Assembly: GCF_031450785.1 (NCBI RefSeq) | Contig: NZ_JARTWB010000003.1 | Coordinates: 310,001 to 374,000 of the forward strand | Direction of reading: 5' to 3' | Origin: Caballeronia sp. LZ062 | Lineage (GTDB): Bacteria > Pseudomonadota > Gammaproteobacteria > Burkholderiales > Burkholderiaceae | Length of the DNA: 64,000 nucleotides | Part shown: piece by piece, positions 9,839-18,024 of the stretch | Position numbering within the stretch: position 1 is the stretch's first letter | Layout: every line of letters starts with the position of its first letter | Translations under genes and position numbers: made by a program | The notes under the pieces: generated by a model | What the model was told of the DNA's origin: nothing | Seen by the model: only the letters and a program-made list of their open reading frames with translations | The model's database searches: none

Positions 9839-10702
9839 ATGCGTCCCGACGTGAAAGCCCTCGACCTCGATGTCCTCGCGATGATCGTCGCCGTCGCCGA
9901 TACCGGCAACATCAGCCGCGCGGCCGAACTCGTGCATCGGTCTCAGTCGGCCGTCAGCATGCAGATCAAGACGCTGGAAAACGCGCTCGGCAAGGCGCTG
10001 TTCGTGCGCAAGCCGCGCAGTGTCGTGCCGACGCAGGACGGCGAAGTGCTGCTGACCTACGCGCGCCGCATGATCGCGCTGCGCGACGAGGCGTGGGCGG
10101 CGGTCGTGCGGCCGGACGTGACTGGGCGCGTGGTGATCGGCGTGCCGGACGACTACGCGTCGTCGCTCTTTCCGCCAATTCTCAAGAAGTTCTCCGCGAC
10201 GTATCCGAAAGTCGAGATTCAGGTGGTCGGCCTGCCGAGCGCAGCGCTTGCGCCCATGCTGAAAGACGGCGCGGTCGATCTGGTCTGCGCGACGCGCATC
10301 AAGGGAATCACGGGCGAATTTCTGCGTCACGAGCCGATGGTGTGGGCCGCCGCGCCCAGCGCAAACGAGATCTGGCGCGAGCGGCCGCTCCCCATCGCGG
10401 TGTTTCTCCCGGGCAGCGTCGCACGCGAAAACGCCATCCACAGTCTGGAGCGGGCGCGCATTGGCTATCGCACGTCTTACGAGAGTCCGAGCCTGCTCGG
10501 TCTTCTGACGATGGTCGAAGCGGGACTCGCCGTTGCGCCGCTCGCGAAATGCGCGGTGCCGTCGCGGTTCACGCTGCTCGGGCAGGCGCACGGTCTGCCG
10601 GAAATCGCCGCGCTGGAAGTGGTGCTCGCGCGCAGTGCGGCGTCGAAGCGTCCGCCGTGCGATTTTCTGGCCGAGCGCATCATCGCGGAGTTGCGGCGCT
10701 GA
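9839..10702 (+). CDS. LysR-family transcriptional regulator
   Basis: 287-residue regulator. The winged helix-turn-helix lies near residues 9-65 (GNISRAAELVHRSQSAVSMQ, IKTLENALGKALFVRKPRSV), followed by the LysR effector domain beginning RVVIGVPDDYASSLFPPILK. Divergent from the alpha/beta hydrolase gene; the AT-rich 90-bp gap contains TGATAGAATCA, a short inverted repeat that could be part of the binding site. Its last 23 bp overlap the end of the convergent squalene/phytoene synthase gene. Confidence 0.9.
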   Translation: MRPDVKALDLDVLAMIVAVADTGNISRAAELVHRSQSAVSMQIKTLENALGKALFVRKPRSVVPTQDGEVLLTYARRMIALRDEAWAAVVRPDVTGRVVIGVPDDYASSLFPPILKKFSATYPKVEIQVVGLPSAALAPMLKDGAVDLVCATRIKGITGEFLRHEPMVWAAAPSANEIWRERPLPIAVFLPGSVARENAIHSLERARIGYRTSYESPSLLGLLTMVEAGLAVAPLAKCAVPSRFTLLGQAHGLPEIAALEVVLARSAASKRPPCDFLAERIIAELRR

Positions 10703-11741
10703 GTTCGGCTTCGATGGCGCGCACGCGGCGCGACGCCCACGCGCGCAGCAATCCGTTCGATGCCACGAGCGGCAGCGACGCCGCCATGATCCGATACACG
10801 TCGTTGCGGCGAATCTTCGAGACGTGCGCGGGGTCGAGCCACGCGTCGTTTCGCGCGAGCAGCGCGAGCGTCTCGAGGCCGATCATGATCGGCCACAGGC
10901 ACGCGAGCCGCAACCGCACGGCGCTCGCGGGAATGGCGAAGGTGTAGTCGAGCGCGTCGCGGTACAACGAAAGCGTGCTGCGCAACAGGTCGGCGAGCAC
11001 CGGGCGCGCACGCGTAGAAGCGCTTGCATTGAAAAGATCGGCGGGCGCGAGACCATGACGCGCGAGCATGTCGGCGGGCAGATAGCATCGGCCGATGCGC
11101 AGATCGCGCGCGCAATCGCGCAGCACGTTGGTCATCTGCAATGCCTTGCCAAAGCGCACGCCGCGCGCAAGCATTGCGTCGGGCGCGGCCTTCAGCGTGC
11201 CGGGGCTATGCGCGTAAGTCATCTTCGTCCAGAACTCACCGACGCATCCCGCGACGAGGTACGTGTAGCGATCCAGTTCGTCGAAGCGTTGCAGCGCCGT
11301 CACCTGGCCCGACGTTTCGTCGGGGAACGTGCGCAGGTCGAATTCCATGCCGGTGGTCAGCGTCGTGACGATATCGCGCACGGCGGCGCGGTCGGCGGCG
11401 TTCAGTTCGCGCAGGATGGCGAGCGCGTCGCCCAGCGATTCCAGCAGCGTGCGTTCGTCGGGCTGCGCCTGCTGTCCGGCCACTTCGCTTTCGATTCGGG
11501 CGAGCGCGCCGTCGTCCGCTTCGCCGTTCACCTGCGCGCGCAGCGACAGCAGCAGTTCCAGACGACGCCCGGGCGCTACCAGCGACGTATCCGCGATGGT
11601 ATCGGCCGCACGCGCAAGGAGATATGCGAGTCCGATGGGGTCGCGCATGCCGGGCGGCAGGATGCGCAGCGTCAGATAGAAAGACCGCGAGACGCGCTTG
11701 AGCAGCGGACCAAGCAAAAACGCGCGAGGTGATGGATTCAT
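10680..11741 (-). CDS. Squalene/phytoene synthase family protein
   Basis: Head-to-head prenyl synthase fold that condenses two farnesyl or geranylgeranyl diphosphates. Both Mg-diphosphate-binding DxxxD motifs are present: DTIAD at 47-51 and DCARD at 209-213, with the N-terminal SRSFYLTLRILPPGMRD typical of bacterial squalene synthases; 353 residues, 50-70 longer than HpnC or HpnD. No other hopanoid or carotenoid gene is in the window, so the product (squalene most likely) is inferred. Weak ribosome-binding site before the ATG at 11741. Its 3' end overlaps that of the convergent LysR gene by 23 bp. Confidence 0.88.
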   Translation of the reverse strand: MNPSPRAFLLGPLLKRVSRSFYLTLRILPPGMRDPIGLAYLLARAADTIADTSLVAPGRRLELLLSLRAQVNGEADDGALARIESEVAGQQAQPDERTLLESLGDALAILRELNAADRAAVRDIVTTLTTGMEFDLRTFPDETSGQVTALQRFDELDRYTYLVAGCVGEFWTKMTYAHSPGTLKAAPDAMLARGVRFGKALQMTNVLRDCARDLRIGRCYLPADMLARHGLAPADLFNASASTRARPVLADLLRSTLSLYRDALDYTFAIPASAVRLRLACLWPIMIGLETLALLARNDAWLDPAHVSKIRRNDVYRIMAASLPLVASNGLLRAWASRRVRAIEAELSAATPR

Positions 11742-11828
11742 GTGTCGGATGGATGGCTCGGCAAGCGCGTCCGTGCGCGCCGCCGCATTGTATCCGTCCG
11801 TGCGGGATCGTTACCGCGTTTCGCCGCG

Positions 11829-12629
11829 CTAGTGCGCTACCTGCTTGTGAGCCGGCACGCAATGCCGGACGTGCGAAATATGCAGCGTCACGGGCTTCAC
11901 CGCCGTTTTTGCGTGGCGAACGCGCGAGCGGGCCGGTGCGACGTGGGTCGCAGATGCGTGCGTCGCGGGTGCGTGCGTCGCCGATGCCTGCGTCGCCGAT
12001 GCGTGCGTCGCCGATGCGTGCGTCGCCGATGCGTGCGTCGCCGATGCGTGCGTCGTCGATCCATGCGCCGGCGCGAGTTCCAGCGCGACGGGCGTCACCG
12101 GTTCGAGCACCACGCGCGCGCGTCCCGATTGCTGCAGGCCGAGCACGCTCGCCGCAGCGAACGAGAGATCGATGACGCGCGTCTTCACGAACGGTCCGCG
12201 ATCGTTGATTTTGACGACGACCGACTTCGTTCCCGACACGTTGCTCACGCGCACATACGACCCGAGCGGCAAGGTGCGGTGCGCCGCCGTCAGCGCGTGC
12301 ATGTCGTACCGCTCGCCGCTCGCGGTGCGGCGGCCCTGGAACTTGCCGCTGTAGTACGACGCCTCGCCGACTTGCCGGAACGCGGGCGATGCATCCTCGG
12401 CTATTGGTGCAGGCGCGGATGCGCTATCGGGGGCCGATGCGGCGGGCGCATCCACCGCGGAAGCCGATGCCGCAGCCGCCGCGGGCGCGCTTTCCTCTTG
12501 CGGTTTTTTCTGCGGCGGCGGCGTTGCAGCCGCAGGCCGATGCGCCGCGCAGCCGCTCAGCAGCATCCATGCGCCGACCGATGCGACACCGGCCACGCGT
12601 GAACGGCGAATCCATGCCTTTGCGACCAT
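11829..12629 (-). CDS. rlpA: RlpA-like septal ring lipoprotein
   Basis: Outer-membrane lipoprotein with a double-psi beta-barrel; RlpA proteins cleave naked peptidoglycan at the septum. Signal peptide ends in the lipobox LLSGC with C27. Residues about 30-85 are an Ala/Pro/Ser linker; the barrel (about 87-165) contains GEASYYSGKFQGRRTASGER, the catalytic-type KINDRGPF and VIDLSFAAASVLG. The C-terminal SPOR domain of classical RlpA is absent; instead there is a Thr-His-Ala-Ser-Ala pentapeptide repeat coded by a 15-bp tandem repeat and a basic tail. 266 residues. GGAG lies 10 nt before the ATG. Confidence 0.88.
   Translation of the reverse strand: MVAKAWIRRSRVAGVASVGAWMLLSGCAAHRPAAATPPPQKKPQEESAPAAAAASASAVDAPAASAPDSASAPAPIAEDASPAFRQVGEASYYSGKFQGRRTASGERYDMHALTAAHRTLPLGSYVRVSNVSGTKSVVVKINDRGPFVKTRVIDLSFAAASVLGLQQSGRARVVLEPVTPVALELAPAHGSTTHASATHASATHASATHASATQASATHAPATHASATHVAPARSRVRHAKTAVKPVTLHISHVRHCVPAHKQVAH
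11941..12060 (-). repeat. 15-bp tandem repeat inside rlpA, about 8 units
   Basis: Consensus unit on the plus strand GCGTGCGTCGCCGAT; eight consecutive 15-bp units, the central five nearly identical and the outer ones diverged. Read on the minus strand each unit codes for Ala-Thr-His-Ala-Ser or its permutations, so unit gain or loss keeps the frame. Confidence 0.9.
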
Positions 12630-12753
12630 GAGCGAGCTTCTCCACGTAATGCCGGTCCATCCCGAACCGGCTCGCCCATAACGCGGCCTTGCCGAGGCAG
12701 TTGACCCGCGTCGCGCAGATATGACTCAAGTTCACAGAAACGCGCGCCTGACA

Positions 12754-13464
12754 TCAGACATATTCGAGCTTCGGATACCAGTCGGTGCCGCGCCCTTCCG
12801 GCGTCATGTCAAGCACGGTCCAAAGCGGCATCAAATCCGGCGCGCCGCGCGGATCTTCGCCGGGGTCGGCTGTGGCGAAATCCATCTCGCCGCTCCAGAA
12901 ATGGCGGATCACGCCGTCGCGCCGCGTGAACACGTTGAGCGCCGGCTCGTCGCCGCCGTCTTTCGAGACAGCGTGGTAATCGCGGCTGAAGTTGCCGTTG
13001 ATGTCTGAGTAGAGCTTCAGATGGCGCCAGCCGCGCGCCTCCTTGAACGCAAGGAGCCGTTGCAGCGGCGAGCGCGCAATCACGGCGAGCGCCACGCGCT
13101 GTTCGATATCGCGCGCTTCGCCTTCCCATGCAGAGAGCAGCGACGTGCACATCGGACACGGACGCTCGCGTTGCGGGCCGAACATGTAGCTGTACGTGAC
13201 GAGCGTGGTCTTGTCGCCGAAAAGGCCCGCCATATCGACGACACCTCGCTCGCCTTCGAAGCGATAGTCGCCCGTGACGTCGCCGCCGGGCGGCAGCGCG
13301 CGCCGCATTTGCGCGACGCGTTCAATGTGCCGCCGCAACTCGATTTCCTCCGCGAGCAACGCGGTGCGCGCGCGGCGGTATTCGGCGCTTTCGTTCGGGA
13401 ATGTCATCGTGGCGCGCTTGGCCAGCTCGGCAGCCGCAACGAGTGGGGTCGTGGATGAGGTCAT
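12754..13464 (-). CDS. DUF899 (thioredoxin-like) family protein
   Basis: Cytoplasmic protein of the DUF899 family, thioredoxin-fold proteins of unknown role. Family features: a conserved N-terminal helix (EEIELRRHIERVAQMRRALP), LVTYSYMFGPQRERPCPMCT with a CPMC-type cysteine pair, and a C-terminal VLDMTPEGRGTDWYPKLEYV. 236 residues. ATG at 13464 has GGAGA 6 nt upstream. It follows a glutathione S-transferase gene by 27 bp on the same strand, so the two are probably co-transcribed, which would fit a role in redox or electrophile stress. Confidence 0.85.
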   Translation of the reverse strand: MTSSTTPLVAAAELAKRATMTFPNESAEYRRARTALLAEEIELRRHIERVAQMRRALPPGGDVTGDYRFEGERGVVDMAGLFGDKTTLVTYSYMFGPQRERPCPMCTSLLSAWEGEARDIEQRVALAVIARSPLQRLLAFKEARGWRHLKLYSDINGNFSRDYHAVSKDGGDEPALNVFTRRDGVIRHFWSGEMDFATADPGEDPRGAPDLMPLWTVLDMTPEGRGTDWYPKLEYV

Positions 13465-13491
13465 GTTTCTTCTCCGGTTCTGAGAATGGTC

Positions 13492-14151
13492 TCAATCGCG
13501 GTCGGGCGCGCCGAGCGGAAAAAGCGGCCGATACGGCCGCGCCTCATCGACTGCCCGCGCGAACGAAGGCCGCGCGAGCAGCCGCTCGCGATACGCGATC
13601 ACATTCGGATAAGCGTCGCTAATGCGATGCGTCCAGTCCGCGTAGAACAGGAACGGCGCGGCGGCGCAATCGGCGAGGCTGAAGACATCGCCCGCGGCCC
13701 ATTCGCGGTTCGCCATCAGGCGGTCGAGATACGCGTAGGACGTGTCGAGCATCGCGCGGGCATCCGCGACGCCGCGCGCATCGCGTTCGTTCTCTGCGCG
13801 CATGCAGTCGAACACGATCTTTTGCTGCGGCGTGGCCACGTAATTGTCGAAGAAGCGGTCCATCCACCGCACTTCGAGCGCGGCGCGCGGATCTTCCGGG
13901 ATAAGCCGCACGGGGCCCGGATAGAACACATCCAGATACTCGATGATGACCGTCGCTTCGATCACCGGCTTGCCGTCATCGACGAGCACGGGGAATTTCC
14001 TGATGGGCCACATTTCGGCGAGTTCGCGCATGGACTGCGGCGCGTCGGGCGTGAGCGGCCGCCATGCGAACGGCGTCGCGTTTTCGTAAAGCGCAATCAG
14101 CGCTTTCTGACAATAAGACGAAAAAGGATGCGCATAGAGGATGAGGCTCAT
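13492..14151 (-). CDS. Glutathione S-transferase family protein
   Basis: 219-residue two-domain GST. Thioredoxin-like N-terminal domain begins LILYAHPFSSYCQKALIALY, where the Ser-Ser-Tyr-Cys stretch carries the usual glutathione-activating residue; FPVLVDDGKPVIEATVIIEY (about 60-80) is the glutathione-binding cis-Pro region; the C-terminal helical domain includes AGDVFSLADCAAAPFLFYAD. ATG at 14151 has GGAG 8 nt upstream; 30 additional in-frame residues upstream look non-coding. Pairs with the DUF899 gene 27 bp downstream. Confidence 0.88.
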   Translation of the reverse strand: MSLILYAHPFSSYCQKALIALYENATPFAWRPLTPDAPQSMRELAEMWPIRKFPVLVDDGKPVIEATVIIEYLDVFYPGPVRLIPEDPRAALEVRWMDRFFDNYVATPQQKIVFDCMRAENERDARGVADARAMLDTSYAYLDRLMANREWAAGDVFSLADCAAAPFLFYADWTHRISDAYPNVIAYRERLLARPSFARAVDEARPYRPLFPLGAPDRD

Positions 14152-14402
14152 CGGGCGGACTCCGCTTTGAACGATGAAACGAACGGACGGCGCTGCTGGC
14201 CGGCTATAGCGACGACGAGCGACGTGGCGGTGAATCGACACGTTCGCGCATCCGAAGCAGAAAATTTTGTTGTGCGATGCAGCGCCGCCGCACGGCGCAT
14301 TGTGGTGCGTCCGGGCGTTTGCTACCGTGCGAGGTTCCGGCGAGAAGCAGTCACGAGAACCGCTCGCGTCGAGACGAAATAATCACTGGGTCGAGGCAAA
14401 CA

Positions 14403-14930
14403 ATGGTACGTACGGACAAGATAAGACTGGTTGTCGCAGACGAGCAACCGGTCATCGTTCTGGGACTGCAGACGTGGTTCGAGGCGCGCGAGCGTTATCG
14501 CGTGGTCGCGAGCGCAACGGACGAAGCGCAGCTGCTGTGGAAGCTGCGCGATGCGAACGCCGAGTTGGTGATCGTCGACTGCGCGCTCGGTGCGCACGCG
14601 CGCCCGGCAGCCGACCGGTTCGGCATCCTGCGCGTGCTGCGCGGGCAGGCGCCGCATGCAGCGGTCGTCGCGTTGACGCGGGACACGGATCCGCTCGCCG
14701 TTCGCGCGATGCAGCGCGCGGGCGCCGACGGCATCGCGAGTACCCGCGACGAGCTGAAGGACCTCGGGCGCGTGTGCGACCGCGTGCTGTCGGGCGTAAA
14801 GGGCGTGATTTCGCGGCGCATCGCCGCTTGTCCAGAAAGCGAGGGCCGGATCGCGCACGGTGCGTTCAATCCGAACGCGATCTATCGCGAAGTGCGCGTG
14901 AGCGCGACGACGCTCCCCGCGCGCAACTGA
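14403..14930 (+). CDS. Stand-alone response-regulator receiver protein
   Basis: 175-residue protein made of a receiver domain (about 6-130) with acidic pocket D13/E14 (VVADEQP), phosphoacceptor D59 (LVIVDCALG) and a following ALTRDTDP strand. After the receiver there are only about 45 residues with no helix-turn-helix, so it may act through protein contacts or be a shortened NarL/FixJ-type regulator (the DEQPVIVLG start resembles RcsB-type receivers). No histidine kinase is nearby. The next gene, on the opposite strand, belongs to a small-protein family; another member of that family lies next to the second orphan receiver at 49076. Confidence 0.75.
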   Translation: MVRTDKIRLVVADEQPVIVLGLQTWFEARERYRVVASATDEAQLLWKLRDANAELVIVDCALGAHARPAADRFGILRVLRGQAPHAAVVALTRDTDPLAVRAMQRAGADGIASTRDELKDLGRVCDRVLSGVKGVISRRIAACPESEGRIAHGAFNPNAIYREVRVSATTLPARN

Positions 14931-14986
14931 CATGGCGCGCTGCGCCCGCTCTCGCGTCTTTTGCGCGGCGGCGGGCATGGCGCGGC

Positions 14987-15328
14987 TCAGGCGGACGGCG
15001 AAGCGTCGTTCGAGAGTGCGGGCGCCTTCTTTCTCGGGAAGCTGACGTCCCGTCCGTCGTCGAAGCCTTTTTCGTAAGCGCGCTGGTCGAGCGCCCGGAA
15101 AAGCGGCGCCAGTTCTTCGGCGTGCGTGCGGATTAGTTCCATCAGCGGTTTGACGAGCGCGGGCGACACCGGGTTTGCGCCATCGGCATGGCCTTGCCCG
15201 CTGCTCACGACTTCGACCATCGCGCGTAAGGTTTGCGCGCGCTTCACGCAGTAATCGACGAGCGGCAAGGCGTGAGTGATGACCGCGTGTCCTTTCTCGT
15301 TGACCGACACCGTCACATTCGATTCCAT
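14987..15328 (-). CDS. Small conserved protein, family member A
   Basis: 113-residue protein of unknown function. ATG at 15328 is preceded by AAGGAGA 5 nt away. The N-terminus VTVSVNEKGHAVITHALPLV, the middle VKRAQTLRAMVEVV, then LVKPLMELIRTHAEELAPLF and YEKGFDDGRD match in order two other proteins of this window (47515-47865 and 48643-49056), so the three are paralogues. Predicted to be a short beta-hairpin followed by helices, cytoplasmic. Convergent with the orphan receiver gene at 14403. Confidence 0.65.
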   Translation of the reverse strand: MESNVTVSVNEKGHAVITHALPLVDYCVKRAQTLRAMVEVVSSGQGHADGANPVSPALVKPLMELIRTHAEELAPLFRALDQRAYEKGFDDGRDVSFPRKKAPALSNDASPSA

Positions 15329-15986
15329 GAGCGTCTCCTTTCCGAATTGGGGGACCGAAACTCTAGAAGCCGCGCGTCGGCGCGCGCCAGCGGAATAATC
15401 CGAAAGGTCGGGGGGTGTCGTCTGGTTGTCAGGCGTCGCGAAGGTTGCGCGTGGGCTGGAGGGATCGCGCTTTCAGCCATTGAACGAGCGGACGCGGCGA
15501 TCAGGATCACAATCCTGGACTCGTCTTCGCGCCGCACGTCGCGCCCCTATTCGCATGACGCTGCGCAGTGTGCAGCGTGAGAAACCGGGCAGCATCGATG
15601 CTTCGAGAATGCGGAGTCGTATCGAATTGGCGCGCACGGCGTAGCGGCCGGATCGCCGCATATCCGCATTCCCGAGGCCATGACATGGGACGCCGCGCAA
15701 TAAGTAGGGTGAGAGGCCGGGCAGCATCCATGCGTCGAGCGTGCGCCGGTATGGAATCAGCACACACGGCGTCGCGCGCCTGGAAACGCACGGCGTAGCG
15801 GCCGAATCGCCGCGAATCCAGATTCGCGACGCCGCGACATCGACAACCCTGCGCGCCTGACACAACGCCGCCTGTTTTGCCAGGCGCAGCCGCCCGCGAC
15901 CCGCCAGCAAGGATGCGCCAACTTCGCTACGATGCTCGCTCCACTTCTTCCCCCACCGGCGCGCGCCGCCGCCTCTCGAAAAGACT
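15329..15986. other. 658-bp intergenic region with duplicated hairpin-rich sequence
   Basis: No convincing gene was found on either strand: the frames that stay open here code for repetitive basic peptides. The region holds the imperfect duplicated unit described at 15578-15835 and the promoters of the divergent small-protein and nudC genes. Confidence 0.6.
15578..15835. repeat. Imperfect direct repeat of about 105-125 bp, two copies
   Basis: Copy 1 begins near 15578 (GTGAGAAACCGGGCAGCATC) and copy 2 near 15709 (GTGAGAGGCCGGGCAGCATC). Both continue through an ACGGCGTAGCGGCCG core at about 15638 and 15790 and end in a hairpin: GAATGCGGA (15607-15615) pairs with TCCGCATTC (15663-15671) in copy 1, and GCGAAT/ATTCGC (15812-15827) in copy 2. 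Confidence 0.6.
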
Positions 15987-16916
15987 ATGCTCACGCCGCC
16001 TCACGCCATCGGTTTCACGCAGGATCCGCTTGACCGCATGTCCGAAAAGCGCGACGACGAAGCTTTCGTCGCGAGCCTCCACGATCACGCCACCACCCGC
16101 TTTCTGCTCTTCGTGAAGGACGTGCCGCTCTTCAAGCGCACGGACGGCCACGATCCGCTCTTCGTCGCGCAGGAAGCCGCGCAGTTCGGCGCGCCGCTGC
16201 AGACAGTTCTGCTCGGTCGCGACGCGGACCAGCGCGCGCTCTTCGCCTGCACAGTCGATACGACCCCCGACGCCGCCGCGGATGTGCTCGGGAGCACGCC
16301 CGTCGAAGCCATCGAACTGCGCCCGGTCGCGATGCAGGGGCTCGTCGCGCCGCCGCTCGTCAGCGCGCTCGGCGAGGCGCGCTCGATGCTCGACTGGCAT
16401 CGGCGGCACCGCTTCTGCGCAAACTGCGGGCATCCGACCGACAGCGCGGGCGCGGGCTGGCGGCGCATCTGCGGCAACTGCCGCGCGCAGCATTTTCCGC
16501 GCGTCGATCCGGTCGTCATCATGCTCGTCACGGACGGCGAGCGCTGCCTGCTCGGCCGCCAGCCGCAATTCGCGCCGGGCATGTACTCCGCGCTCGCGGG
16601 CTTCATCGAGCCCGGCGAAACCATCGAACATGCGGTGTATCGGGAAGTGCTGGAGGAAGCGGGCATCCGCTGCGCCGACGTGCGTTACTTCGCGTCGCAG
16701 CCGTGGCCGTTTCCTTCATCGCTCATGATCGGCTGCTTCGCGCGCGCGACGGACACGCAAATCACCGTTGACCAGCACGAACTGGAAGACGCGCGCTGGT
16801 TCTCCCGCGATGAAGTCGCCGCCATGCTCGACGGCGCGCACGCGCAAGGACTCAGCGCGCCGAAGCCGTTTGCCATCGCGCATCACTTGCTGAAGGCGTT
16901 CGTCGAGGGAATCTGA
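15987..16916 (+). CDS. nudC: NAD+ diphosphatase / NAD-cap hydrolase
   Basis: Nudix hydrolase that splits NADH to NMNH and AMP and removes NAD caps from RNA. Zinc ribbon cysteines C144, C147, C162 and C165 (RFCANCGHP, RICGNCRAQHFPR), then the Nudix box at 205-227 (GFIEPGET followed by YREVLEEAGI), and the NudC-specific SQPWPFPSSLMIGCFA. 309 residues, the usual size with the non-catalytic N-terminal domain. Stop codon is 4 bp from the convergent LacI gene. The ATG at 15987 is the first good start; a start at residue 18 is possible. Confidence 0.95.
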   Translation: MLTPPHAIGFTQDPLDRMSEKRDDEAFVASLHDHATTRFLLFVKDVPLFKRTDGHDPLFVAQEAAQFGAPLQTVLLGRDADQRALFACTVDTTPDAAADVLGSTPVEAIELRPVAMQGLVAPPLVSALGEARSMLDWHRRHRFCANCGHPTDSAGAGWRRICGNCRAQHFPRVDPVVIMLVTDGERCLLGRQPQFAPGMYSALAGFIEPGETIEHAVYREVLEEAGIRCADVRYFASQPWPFPSSLMIGCFARATDTQITVDQHELEDARWFSRDEVAAMLDGAHAQGLSAPKPFAIAHHLLKAFVEGI

Positions 16917-16920
16917 GGCT

Positions 16921-17979
16921 TCAGAGCGTTTCGCGCTCGATGATCTCGAAGCCCACATCGACCGGCGCAACCGGCGCCGCGCCACTTAGCCGGTCGATCA
17001 GGCAGCGCGCCGCCGTCGCGCCGATGCGCTTGCCATCGACGCGCACCGTGGTCAGCGCGGGCGTCGTGTCGGCGGCGAAGTCGAGATCGCCGAAGCCGCA
17101 GACCGCGAGCCGCGCGGGCACGTCCAGACCGAGCCGCCGCGCCTCGGACACCACGCCGAGCGCAAGCAGGTCCGAGCTGCAAAAGATGGCGTCGACCTGC
17201 GGCGCCGTCTCCCGGATGCGCCGCAGCGCGTCCTTACCGAGCGCCACCGACGAGGGCGGCGGCATCAGCACATCGGCGACGTCGTGCATGCCGCGCAAAG
17301 CAAGCGTCTCGATGAAACCGCGCCGCCGCGCGAGCGCCCGCTGATCGGTCGCGCAGACGAGCGCCGGGTGCTTCGCGCCGCGCGCGACGAAGCGCTCCGC
17401 CACCGCCGCGCCTATCCGATAGTGGGAGAAGCCCACGAGCATGTCGATGGGATCGTCGGTCATGTCCCATGTCTCGACAATCGGAATGCCGATCTTGCGC
17501 AGGCGCTCGCGCAGCGTCGCCGTATGCGCGACGCCTGTGAGCAGCACGCCTTCGGGACGGCGGCTCAGCACGGCGTCGAGCAGTTGATCCTCGTTGTCGT
17601 CGCTGTAGCCGGACAGGCCGAGCAGCACCTGATAGCCGGCGCGCGACATCGTATCGCTGAACACCTGCACGGTTTCGGAGAACAGCGAATGCGCGACGGT
17701 CGGCACGATGGCCGCGATCAGCCGCGACTTCGCCGACGACAAGCCGCCCGCCAGCCGGTTCGGCACGTAGCCGAGTTCGTTCACCGCCTGGCGCACGCGG
17801 GCGAGCGTCTCCGGCGCGACCGTGTCCGGCGCGTTGAACACGCGCGAAACGGTGATCGGCGAGACGCCCGCGGACGCCGCCACGTCCGTGATGCGCACGC
17901 CCTTCGGCGTGCCGCGCGTGCGGCGTGGCGTGGCGGCCGCCTTTGCGGCGTCGTCAGAGAGGTCGGCGAGCTTGGTCAT
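16921..17979 (-). CDS. LacI-family transcriptional repressor of the sugar-acid operon
   Basis: 352-residue repressor. Helix-turn-helix at about 30-50 (ITDVAASAGVSPITVSRVFN) with hinge helix LGYVPNRLAGGLSS, then a periplasmic-binding-protein-like effector domain. It resembles GntR-type (gluconate) LacI members. Last gene of the minus-strand run dehydratase, RraA-fold protein, transporter, regulator; the gap to the transporter is 45 bp. Two operator-like palindromes of LacI type with a central CG stand at the start of the operon (21973-22017), so it very probably represses its own operon until a sugar acid binds. Confidence 0.92.
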   Translation of the reverse strand: MTKLADLSDDAAKAAATPRRTRGTPKGVRITDVAASAGVSPITVSRVFNAPDTVAPETLARVRQAVNELGYVPNRLAGGLSSAKSRLIAAIVPTVAHSLFSETVQVFSDTMSRAGYQVLLGLSGYSDDNEDQLLDAVLSRRPEGVLLTGVAHTATLRERLRKIGIPIVETWDMTDDPIDMLVGFSHYRIGAAVAERFVARGAKHPALVCATDQRALARRRGFIETLALRGMHDVADVLMPPPSSVALGKDALRRIRETAPQVDAIFCSSDLLALGVVSEARRLGLDVPARLAVCGFGDLDFAADTTPALTTVRVDGKRIGATAARCLIDRLSGAAPVAPVDVGFEIIERETL

Positions 17980-18024
17980 GCATGGATTGGCGCGTCAGAG
18001 GCGGATCGGAGAAAACGCGCCATT

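Noticed and set aside
11941-12060. Possible CRISPR-like array (regular repeats)
   Set aside because: Units of 15 bp are contiguous without spacers and in frame with rlpA.
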